Positions 11,760-64,000 of a DNA stretch of 64,000 nt are shown in pieces. Position numbers and translations under genes: made by a program. Numbering within the stretch: the stretch's first letter is position 1; each line of letters starts with the position of its first letter. The notes under the pieces were generated by a model. It worked only from the letters and a program-made list of their open reading frames with translations, was not told the origin of the DNA and ran no database searches. Origin of the DNA: Amorphochlora amoebiformis (taxonomy: Eukaryota; Cercozoa; Chlorarachniophyceae); the NCBI GenBank assembly GCA_054601695.1, contig BAAHQB010000020.1, positions 1-64,000 on the forward strand. Direction: 5' to 3'.

Positions 11760-12141
11760 TTATACCTCAAGTGCTTGGAAGCTGGAAATTGACCTTCTTG
11801 TGTCGATAGGGACGATAGGTTCATGAGCGAGGTTGCTTCTCACCGGTCCTTTCGTATCAAGGAAACCCCTGGCCTTGCCCGATTTCATCACCTTGGAATC
11901 GCCCTAGCCACACCAAATCGCATATACGATCCCACCATGATACAAACAATCAGCAGACACGCAAATGACAACAAACCACCATCCCAAAGTTTTCCACAAT
12001 CAAGATCAGACGTACAGATCCCAAAAAGATGCTTCGGTTAGAAACCTTAACATCGTGCGCACTCGAAACCTTTCGGGCCTCACTCAGCTCTTTGATATCG
12101 TCGTGTGTCAGCTCGATGCGGGTCGGTCTTCGCTTCAACAT
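11760..12141 (-). CDS. CDC26: CDC26, anaphase-promoting complex subunit
   Basis: Exon 1 (12141 to 12070) encodes MLKRRPTRIELTHDDIKEL followed by SEARK, the signature N-terminus of CDC26/APC12. In characterised orthologues this segment inserts into the TPR groove of APC6/CDC16 and stabilises it. Exon 2 (11903 to 11760) joins in phase and ends in TAA, giving about 72 residues; orthologues are typically 70-90. The tail is basic and Ser-rich and not recognisable. The 166-bp intron (11904-12069) lacks (TA)n, unlike most introns here. The start codon lies 102 bp from that of the kinesin-4 gene on the other strand. Confidence 0.87.
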
Positions 12142-12243
12142 CGCTGTCCTATGTCACGTTTAGTGACTTATGGGACAGTGGCAGGACTTTTAAATTATAA
12201 TTCTTCGGTTCGAGGCAGGGTTGGGCAGAGCCAACGGACACAA
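12142..12243. promoter_or_regulatory. Putative bidirectional promoter, CDC26 / kinesin-4
   Basis: Only 102 bp separate the two divergent start codons. The interval holds an AT-rich core (ttttaaattataattc, ~12189-12204) and the imperfect inverted words cctatgtcac/gtgacttatggg. I infer shared transcriptional control of two cell-division genes. Confidence 0.6.
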
Positions 12244-27348
<15,105 letters not shown>

Positions 27349-28175
27349 ATTTTAATGTGCATGCATATGGTCTAGATCTAGTAGAGGGTCTATCTGGATT
27401 CAGTGAGCTGAATTTGGATCACCTCCTAGACTAGCTAGACAACGAGCATTATCAAAAAGGTTACCAAAGAACTAGATTTCCACATGTTCCGTTTAGTAGA
27501 TCTATAGTACAGTCTAGATCTAATAGATAAAATTCTTTTGCGATTCTCTAGTTTCTGGAAGTGAAGAGTGAGCTAAGCTTGATCCAAATTATCAACTAGA
27601 TCAAATGTCAAACAAACAATTTAATGTCTGGAATTTATCATTCTAGTTAGTAGTTCTATTCTAGTAGTTACTAGAGTTAGTCTAGTTGTAGTCTAGTGTC
27701 TAGAGTGTAGTAGTAACTTAGTCTAGTTACTAATATTCTAGATATTTAGTACTAGTCTGATATATACTGATATACTAGATATACTATAGATCTAGTAGAT
27801 GTATGATTCCAATTTCTAGAACTTCTAGACCTAGTAGACTTGCGGCTAGTAGTACGTATATAGTAGTACACTCTAGACTCTAGCTAGTCTAGGTACAACT
27901 ACTAGACTACTCTATAGACTCTAGCTAATCTAGCTCTAGTAGCTAGTAGCTACTGCTAGTACTAGCTAGCTAGTAGTAGATGTCACTCCGAATCGAGACA
28001 TCTCTAGATCTAGCGCATATGCAATTGCCTAGATTCTAGAGATTGCGCGGCATAACTAGGTTAATATTCCAAATAGTCAGATAGTGGATATTAGTATTTA
28101 CTCTAGATCTAGTACCCAGAGTACGTACTAGACATACTAGGCAACACTATCTAGACTATATCCGTATATATCTAC

Positions 28176-28253
<78 letters not shown>

Positions 28254-28302
28254 GGAAAAAAAGGAAAAATATATATATATATATAGTCAATATATGTATA
28301 TG

Positions 28303-28372
<70 letters not shown>

Positions 28373-28384
28373 CACACACACACG

Positions 28385-28447
<63 letters not shown>

Positions 28448-28961
28448 GATACATGTTGTTACATACTCTAGCTCATATACAAATATGTGTTATATGTATT
28501 ATCTATTTCTGCAACATTCTACACATTTTACATTGCTAGCCATTGTATACGTCTAGCTAGAACTTCATCTGGTACTTACATGTGTATCTACGTATTCTAT
28601 AGCACTACGATACGTACCTATATGTACATGTACATATACACTCTAGATACTAGGCACTGAGTCTAGTGAGTGTTATATTTTCCGTAGAGATCATCATGAT
28701 AAGATAGTACAGTGTGCGTACGTACGCATGTACGTAGATGTATACTAAGTTTCGTATGTAATGATTCATATATTCCCGAGATTATATCTAGATTATAGTA
28801 GACGGTATGTACGTTCTGGATCATATGTACGTACGTATTTCTAGAATTCTTAGTGTTGCTGACTATTGAGTATGTAGAATTATTTATATTATCTAGATTA
28901 CAATACGATGGGAGTTGTAGATAAAGAGTATACAATGATAGTATCTACACATTTCAAGAGT

Positions 28962-28998
<37 letters not shown>

Positions 28999-29180
28999 CA
29001 CTACATACTCTGGACTTAAAATCCAGTGATAATTCAAAGAACGCAAATAGGCTGGATCTAGTAGCTAGAGTAGATCTAGTGGATAGCTCTGGACTCACAC
29101 ATTGGGTTGCCTAGTCCGATTTTCTTCTACTAGTTCTTTCTACAGCCAGAGCTAGCTGCTACATACATCATCTAGATCAT
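27349..29180. other. CTAG-rich convergent intergenic spacer
   Basis: From the kinesin stop to about 29180 the non-TA sequence is saturated with ctag/tctaga/ctagat words (densest at 27640-28010), interrupted by (TA)n and (CA)n at 28160-28440. No gene is seen on either strand. The ASNSD1-like gene ends convergently at 29810. Confidence 0.75.
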
Positions 29181-29512
29181 AGCGACTAGTCTCTACAGTC
29201 TATAGAGAGTTTGTCTGTTTGATCGGGCGTGTTTTGCCGCGGTGCATCTAGTGCAGTGCATTGTCTAGTTTGTGGGGTGGATCACGGATCATGCTTTAAG
29301 TGCTTGCTTAGAAACTGCTTGTTCACAAACCCTCGCACGCTCATTTCTAAGGATTAAATCAACAACAAATGAAATATGAGAGCAAAGAAACATATAATTA
29401 ATAAATGAGAAAATTGAGCTGTCGATGCGATCGATGTAATATATATATATATATATGTATGTGTGTGTTTATGCGTTTGTGTTTATACACACATATACAC
29501 ATACACACATAT

Positions 29513-29559
<47 letters not shown>

Positions 29560-29595
29560 ATTCATGCTTTTGTGTTTAAACACATAGGTGTATAG

Positions 29596-29626
<31 letters not shown>

Positions 29627-29631
29627 TGCCC

Positions 29632-29679
<48 letters not shown>

Positions 29680-29746
29680 TTGTATGTGTGTGTATTTACG
29701 TTATTGTATTTGCACACATAGGTGCCATAGTATATATATTGTCCAC

Positions 29747-29781
<35 letters not shown>

Positions 29782-29809
29782 GAAGTTGATCTGCACACAA
29801 CTTGAACAC

Positions 29810-49668
<19,859 letters not shown>

Positions 49669-50229
49669 CAACAAAGGAGGCTGACTGGAACCATTGCCGA
49701 CTTTTTAAGTTGGTTATGATTTGCACGTGTCAAGGAGAATGGCGCTGCCTGAACACCAACACCCTTGTCTTTGATATTTAGTAGTACACTGATAAATTTA
49801 TTTCCAATACTTATAATCCCTAATATATTTGTTTTTGGGTAATATATCATCAATGATAAACTTCGTTGTGCGCTGCCAGCATTTCGCACTCACAAACTTG
49901 GGACACACTCGGGACACATCGGATCGTCACACAACCCCCAACCTCCGTGCACCACTTGGGGGAGCGCTTGGGGGGGAATAGTTTCAAAAACTGAGCAACG
50001 TAGAGTCGCTGCTACTTAGCACACATCTTGATGAAATCAACCAAGGTACCCCATCAACTCAAAAGCAAAGTTCTTTCCACCACAAGTTAAACACTCGCAC
50101 TCAAATCGGGTCATTAATGCGGGACGGGCTATTCACCCATCCAGAGAGACAGAGAAAATGGAGGGCATGTACTGTATTTGTATGCTCGTTGTTGTTCAAT
50201 GACATTTTTGTTTTTTAATCTTGTTTCAG
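49669..50229. promoter_or_regulatory. Divergent intergenic region ASNSD1 / membrane protein
   Basis: This is unique-sequence DNA between the MCGI start codon (-) and the first recognised exon of the plus-strand gene. The first exon of the latter probably lies here; ATGs at 50115 and 50157 are candidates, but neither gives a good phase-0 donor. No other gene is seen. Confidence 0.5.
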
Positions 50230-57548
<7,319 letters not shown>

Positions 57549-57859
57549 ACGACCATGCCATGGCACGGCGTAAAAAACAACGGTCTGAAACATCTTGACT
57601 TATTTCAAAATCATCTCTTCCCGGTGTATTTTGCACATCGCATGCATACTTTTACATGTCCATGCACATCATAGTGTATACACATATTAATAAGCAGATT
57701 CTATATGTCTGATATATTATGTATTATCTTAATCGTACATATTCATATAATGTATGCATAGTATTTCACATGTATATATGTGTGCTTTTTATATGTGTGT
57801 GCATAGTTATGTAAATGAATATATAATAGTTATGTAAATGAATATATAACATAGTTATG

Positions 57860-57890
<31 letters not shown>

Positions 57891-58116
57891 AATATATATA
57901 TATACACATTTGTATCCATAAACTTTGAATAAACATACATTCTATATGTTGGATATTATCAGATTAAAATGTAGATACATAGATGTATTCATTTACATAT
58001 CATACTACACAGTGGATAAATATGTGTGTGCAGGTGAACGTATGGTATTTACACATACTCATGTACATATACTGTATATGAATATCTTTCTGTAAATTAT
58101 ACACACACATATATAT

Positions 58117-58162
<46 letters not shown>

Positions 58163-58440
58163 CATATATATATACATCCACATCTAATGCATACACATGT
58201 ACACATATATATATGTATATGTATATGTGTATATATATATATATATGTAAATCATTATGATGTTTTAGGTGTTAGATTATCAAGGTGAAGTGTGTACATG
58301 TACCTAAACGGTTTCGTTGGTGAATCTGAAACGACAGTGAAAGTGCTCGAATCTGATACATGTAACAGTAACATACGTATACGTACTCTCAGATACTGCG
58401 TGGATACGTGTTTACTGTTGTACATCATAAGTTATAATAA
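57549..58440. other. 3' flank of the membrane-protein gene, no gene seen
   Basis: AT-rich sequence with (TA)n runs at 57855-57900 and 58105-58160. The copies of gttatgtaaatgaatatata at 57807-57860 are a small tandem duplication. No coding signal is recognised. Confidence 0.5.
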
Positions 58441-59350
58441 TCATCATTGATCGATCGTACGTAACAAAATCAAGGAAATACTACCAAATCAAGGTATATG
58501 AACTAGTTGAACTGCAAGGCCAGAAGCATGTGTTGAATACTGCGGCCATGATGGTCGTCTAGCTCGTAGGTGAGTCTAGTGAGTGTGCTAAATCTGTTGA
58601 CTCATGATTTGCAAAACGTAAACCCTCACGTGCTTCCATCTTCCCGCCAATCAATCTCTCCATTGGGCTGGGTTTTCGTGTGAAGTTCAAGCTTTTTAAA
58701 ATAACACTTGAGGCTTCGTTAAAGTCTAGAATTTCGTACGACCAGACGTTCGTGAATATTTTTCTGGCCAAACTTTTGTTGGAAGTATTGTAACTAGTGA
58801 CATGATCAAGCGCTATCATTACCACATCCGTACATCTACACCATGATTGCGGCTCATGACACTATCAAGTACTAAGCTAGATCATGACCTAGATGACTCA
58901 GTCTAGTCAGTGTAACATTGCTGGTATTATAGAGTGGCTCGTATGACTGTATGATCTAAAATACTAGGAATCTAGGGTCATCGGATCGATCTAGTCGATC
59001 GTTGATGAACTCACTCAAACTCAATCTATAATTAAAATTTGTAATAACTAGAATAAATTCAACTTCAAGTATGATACCACTGAAATTACCAATCAGTGGA
59101 ATTTTACACCAGCCGGTTAACCCGGTCTGGTCATAGCTGAAAGCCTCGGATCAACGGTCGAGATCACTGGCGAGCACCTCCCAACTTGGGCTCGAGAAAA
59201 ACAATTTTTGCATTCTATTCTTTGGAATCAACCTTATACATGTAATTATATCAGTGACAGATATTCATATTATCACTAGTTAAGCGGCTATGCATGTACT
59301 AGATGTACTTACAAGTTCAGATACTTACATGTACACACAAATGTATTCGT
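58440..59350. other. CTAG-rich convergent intergenic spacer
   Basis: Many ctag/tctagt words flank and surround the ORF at 58559-58825. Apart from that ORF I see no gene. Confidence 0.6.
58559..58825 (-). CDS. Possible 88-residue hypothetical protein
   Basis: An uninterrupted frame from ATG (58825) to a stop (58559) with balanced amino-acid composition, in contrast to the Tyr-Ile frames around it. It includes MIALDHVTSYNTSNKSLARK and PSPMERLIGGKMEAREGLRF. No membrane segment, no known motif. It could be a single-exon gene, the last exon of the zinc-finger gene on the same strand, or chance. Confidence 0.3.
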   Translation of the reverse strand: MVMIALDHVTSYNTSNKSLARKIFTNVWSYEILDFNEASSVILKSLNFTRKPSPMERLIGGKMEAREGLRFANHESTDLAHSLDSPTS

Positions 59351-59561
59351 GAATGCATATATATATATATATATATATATGTTTTCATATATATGTATAT
59401 ATATATATATATATATATGGACAGCCTTAGGTAGATAGTCTGACCTTGGGGTTAGGGTTCGTGGGTCTTGAGAGTCTTGGATGTTTAAGACTCGTTTCCG
59501 CGCTTAAACCACCATCACATACATCCTTTCTCTTCAAACTTGCAGACACTTATTTCAAAAC

Positions 59562-59595
<34 letters not shown>

Positions 59596-59618
59596 GTATA
59601 AATATATTTACACACACG

Positions 59619-59660
<42 letters not shown>

Positions 59661-59847
59661 CATATATATATTTACACACACGCACACACAAACACACATA
59701 CACACACACATATATATATATACATATATATATATATATTTACACACATATATATATATATGTATATATATATGTATATATATATATATAACATATACAT
59801 AAGCATATATTTATATACATGTATAAATGTTATATATATGTATATAT

Positions 59848-59921
<74 letters not shown>

Positions 59922-60168
59922 CTATGTATGCATATATACGATCGAAGAGATATTTCCAAACAAGTTGAGCATATACATACACATGAAATACTTAACCAAA
60001 GCATCGTCTCTCAGTCATATATAATACCACTTGCGAACACGCATAAATATATACGTTACGTACGTTATGCACACACTACATGCGTATGTAACATATTGTG
60101 TTCAAAATTCTATTCATATATACCCACAGACAACAAGCGTAACAACATTTACATCACTATCTACATGT

Positions 60169-60210
<42 letters not shown>

Positions 60211-60275
60211 ATATATATACGTAGACGTAATACCTATATATGTATATATATTATTACATATGTATATATACGTAC
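59351..60275. other. (TA)n/(CA)n-rich stretch without a recognised gene
   Basis: Microsatellites at 59360-59420, 59560-59810, 59850-59920 and 60175-60220, with short unique islands. No coding signal. It may be the 3' flank or last intron of the zinc-finger gene. Confidence 0.5.
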
Positions 60276-60727
60276 ATTTGGCTTGAGCGTGGTTTTGATT
60301 GTGTTGAGTAGCTGTATGTCGAATTCGATTGGAAGCTTGGCAGAAGCAATGGCCACATACGCTGTATGTAATTGAGGCCATGAATGAAACAAATATATCT
60401 CGATGTCGATTGGATGTTTGAGAAAAGCTGTATGTAATTGATGCCATGAATGAAACAAATATATCTCGATATCGATTGGATGCTTGAGAGAAGCAGTATG
60501 TAATTGATGCCATGAATGAAACAAATATATCTCAATAACGATTGGATAATAAAACAGATATATGGTTAGTTATCATACGCCGTAATTAAACAAACAAACA
60601 CAAATACACACACACCTTATGTGTACTATATACACACACACATATATATATATATAAAAAGTATATGTAGATATATAACTAGAAAACATACGGCATAACA
60701 ATACTATGTATATACTTGTATATATAT

Positions 60728-60796
<69 letters not shown>

Positions 60797-60896
60797 TTCA
60801 TGTATGCATGTATGTAGATATATAAAATTCTGGTATATGCATGTATGAGTACATTTGTGTATATGTAACATGCAAAGATGAATACTATTCTACGAA

Positions 60897-60971
<75 letters not shown>

Positions 60972-61104
60972 TTTATATATATATATATATATATATACAT
61001 CATGAACATTCACTGTATGTATGTTATATACATATTTATATTAATATATATATATATATACATTGATATATATGTGAATATATATACAATATGATATCCA
61101 TTTG

Positions 61105-61153
<49 letters not shown>

Positions 61154-61158
61154 GTACA

Positions 61159-61196
<38 letters not shown>

Positions 61197-61265
61197 TTTA
61201 ACATATTTGTATAAATATGATATAAATATATATATATTCATGTAGCACATTGATATATACATGTA

Positions 61266-61308
<43 letters not shown>

Positions 61309-61332
61309 GTGTACATCACATAAAGATGTTTA

Positions 61333-61375
<43 letters not shown>

Positions 61376-61531
61376 TGATACATATACATATATCTATACA
61401 TATATATATATATATAGATATACATATATATGTTTATATAGATATATATTGTTCAATATACATATATATATATATATACATATACGCACAAATGAAATAT
61501 CTAAACATACATAATATATGTATACATATGC

Positions 61532-61583
<52 letters not shown>

Positions 61584-61866
61584 CATATGCACACATCTAT
61601 TTACAGGTACACTGATCTAGATTTATTATGTTGTATCTTCCTGAAATACCTGTACATACATAATATATATGTATACATATATATATATATATATACATAT
61701 ACATATGCACACATGCATTTCCACATGAATTGATCCTAGATTTATTTATTATGTTGTATCAAACTAATGGAAAAATCACTACGCATACTTATATATATAT
61801 ATATATACATATGTATATATGTGTGTATGTATATATGTAAAAATATATATATGTACGTATATATAT

Positions 61867-61905
<39 letters not shown>

Positions 61906-61923
61906 TGTATATATGTATGTACG

Positions 61924-61960
<37 letters not shown>

Positions 61961-62004
61961 AAATAAGAATATCTGTACTAAAGTATGCATGGATATATAT
62001 CAAT

Positions 62005-62057
<53 letters not shown>

Positions 62058-62308
62058 ATCCATGTGGAATGATTGATGTGGTGTTAACAGGTGCAAGTAT
62101 ACGGTTTGTCTCCCGTGTGTAGTCGAATATGCTTCTTCAGATCTCCAACGACCTTGGACTTCTGTATTAACTCATTAGCGGTATGCATGCACAAACGCAT
62201 ATCAATGTTCTACATAATTAACACATATATATATATATATGTATATATATATGTATATATATATATATATAATATATATATAAATATATTTGCATAGATA
62301 TATTTATA

Positions 62309-62340
<32 letters not shown>

Positions 62341-63307
62341 TGTGAACACGTGTTCATATGCACACGTAAAAAAGTATGTACACATGCATAGAGATGAATG
62401 GAATGCTAAGCATAAAGTGGTGAGCGTAATGGTCGTCCGAAACCTACATTTCTTAGTGTGAGATAGAGATAGTGCTTATTACTGACCTTGTAGCAATAGG
62501 GACACCACTGTCTCTTCTTTTTTTCCGCTCTGTTAACCATCAACCGTTTTCGTCCAAATCTTCTGATTTGCGTACATTATCGCTTCATTACACTTGTGCT
62601 AATACGCTAGCATGTAATAAGTCGTATCACACTCACCTTGACCATGGTGTGGGCGTTGGGATTGCTGTCCGGGGGGCCTTTCGGTCGGTTTCTAAACTCA
62701 AAGTAAATAGGAACAAAGTAATCAGGAACCCACATCACGTTAAACACACCATGCAATGCTACCACAAGCAGAAACCTACACCCATCATAGTGACAGAGTC
62801 ATAACCACACAAAACATTACGTTCCAAAAACCACATAGCAGGTTCTAAGCCAAACTCCCTCAGTGTCCCAAATCCCTCAAATCCCTCAAACCCCTCAAAT
62901 CCCTCAAACCCCTCAAATCCCTCAAATCCCTCAAACCTCTCAAATCCCTCAAATCCCTCAAATCCCCCAAATCTCCAGGTTCCCTCAGAGTCCTCATATT
63001 CCTCAAATCCCCCAAGCCACCCAGATCCTTCAGATGCATCATATCTCCCAGATTTTCGACATCGTTGAGGTTTGCGTTTCGGTTTGTCTTTGGGTTTGCC
63101 TTTGGGATCGTCTTCGGCCTTGCCTTTGGGATCGGGTGGGGGTCAGGGTTTATGATTGGGTTTGAGCTTGGGTTTAGCTTTGCCGTTGGCTTTGGCTTTG
63201 GCTTTGGCTTAGGATCATGGGGTGAGGGCTGGCGGGGGTAGGAGTAATGTGGTCTGAAGAAATGGCGATTCTCATCCTCTTTGAGTTTGAAGTCGCTCTC
63301 TTCCTGA
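60276..63307 (-). CDS. C2H2 zinc-finger protein (partial)
   Basis: Exons on the minus strand: 63307 downward ([20 protein letters not shown], then (PK)n and a DLR/GLR repeat, open to 62860 but probably spliced earlier), 62691-62637, 62529-62487 ([13 protein letters not shown]), 62161-62089 ([24 protein letters not shown]) and 60361-60276 ([20 protein letters not shown]). The third and fourth join in phase into a perfect finger C-x2-C-x12-H-x3-H with the HTGDKPY linker. The second finger would be YTCT+VCGHC... with C-x2-C-x12-H-x4-H, but the splice phases of 62089 and 60361 disagree by one base, so an exon or splice site is missed. It is likely a DNA-binding nuclear protein. Start and end are not found. 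Confidence 0.8.
60362..60545 (-). repeat. Acceptor-containing repeats upstream of the zinc-finger exon at 60361
   Basis: Three further copies of a ~64-bp unit follow. On + they read gattggatgcttgagag, gcagtatgtaattgatgcc and atgaatgaaacaaatatatc. On the minus strand each contains the acceptor word acatacag (or a variant) plus a shortened version of the adjacent exon start. Confidence 0.88.
62862..63005. repeat. (caaatccctcaa)n array
   Basis: Nine- and 12-bp units. On the minus strand they read as [11 protein letters not shown] in frame with the upstream (PK)n exon, so they may be partly coding. Confidence 0.88.
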
Positions 63308-63402
63308 CTGCAATGCTGACCGAGTGGGTAAATACAACGTTACACGGACAACACAACACATATGCATATATACATACATAATGTGTTCATATGTATGGAT
63401 AA

Positions 63403-63448
<46 letters not shown>

Positions 63449-64000
63449 TAGTTATATATGTACAGTATATAAATGTTTATAAATACATATGTATATATGT
63501 CATATATATGTTTACACAGAATATATGGGGTTTGAACATAAATAACTATGTATACATACATATATACGTATATATATATATATATATAAACTTGTATACA
63601 TATATACATATGTATATATGTAATATATATATGTATACATAATATGTATATATACATAGATCTATTTATGTCTACATACATGTATAATATACTAAGTTAA
63701 AAAAAGTGCATTTTGATGCCATAAATTTATACCCACCCACCTCGTTTACATGCTTACATGTAGAAAAACAACGAACGGTATACCCCATATCCAGCATACA
63801 AACAATATTCAAACCATACATACCGTATACACTACAGCCACCATACAGACCATGTGCTCACCATACATACCGTGTACATCCATACCACACAAACCGAATA
63901 ACCACCATTAAATACCCTACACCTAACACACCTAACACACAAACCGTATTCTCCCCATGACATACCCTATACCCATCATTACTTACCGTATATTCACCAT
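63308..64000. other. (TA)n then cataccgtatacac-type repeats
   Basis: Microsatellites to ~63690, then a loose array at 63775-64000 built on ccatacataccgta and cataccctata words. I see no exon here; the 5' part of the zinc-finger gene lies beyond the window. Confidence 0.6.

Overview
This is nuclear DNA of a eukaryote. It holds a TTAGGG-type telomeric tract (read as CCCTAA on the + strand) about 3-5 kb from the left end. The genes are intron-rich, with GT-AG splice sites and exon phases that fit together. Introns are swollen by (TA)n runs and minisatellites. Recognisable proteins are eukaryote-specific: kinesin-4, CDC26 of the anaphase-promoting complex, an ASNSD1-type asparagine-synthetase-domain protein and a C2H2 zinc-finger protein. 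The gene style and the telomere suggest a protist or alga with a repeat-inflated genome, but the lineage cannot be fixed from sequence alone.

Layout. 1-4910 is a chromosome-end region: two copies of a 1.19-kb unit (the second cut off into telomeric repeats), two copies of a ~0.4-kb unit carrying a tRNA-like sequence, then ~1.9 kb of telomeric DNA that is pure CCCTAA on the left and mixed with CCCTAACCCGACA on the right. 4915-6430 is mostly (TA)n. From 6.7 kb to the end, genes alternate strictly in strand: small unknown gene (-, 6777-7326); thioredoxin (+, 8264-10830); CDC26 (-, 11760-12141); kinesin-4 chromokinesin with a C-terminal SAP domain (+, 12244-27348); ASNSD1-like (-, 29810-49668); novel multi-pass membrane protein (+, 50230-57548); possible small ORF (-, 58559-58825); C2H2 zinc-finger gene (-, 60276-63307).

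The alternation creates divergent pairs. CDC26 and kinesin-4 start codons are only 102 bp apart, which joins two mitotic genes through one short intergenic region. It also creates convergent pairs, whose 3'-3' spacers (10.9-11.6, 27.4-29.2 and 58.4-59.3 kb) are conspicuously rich in the tetranucleotide CTAG.

The most striking pattern is in the introns. In about twenty cases a minisatellite sits just upstream of a splice acceptor. In the clearest cases (exons at 47279, 53616, 60361 and 10742, and the cluster at 48.3-48.7 kb) the repeat unit contains the acceptor itself plus the start of the downstream exon, as if exon-intron boundaries had been tandemly amplified. I joined exons by hand from splice signals and reading phase. 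Most joins agree in phase; those that do not are marked.
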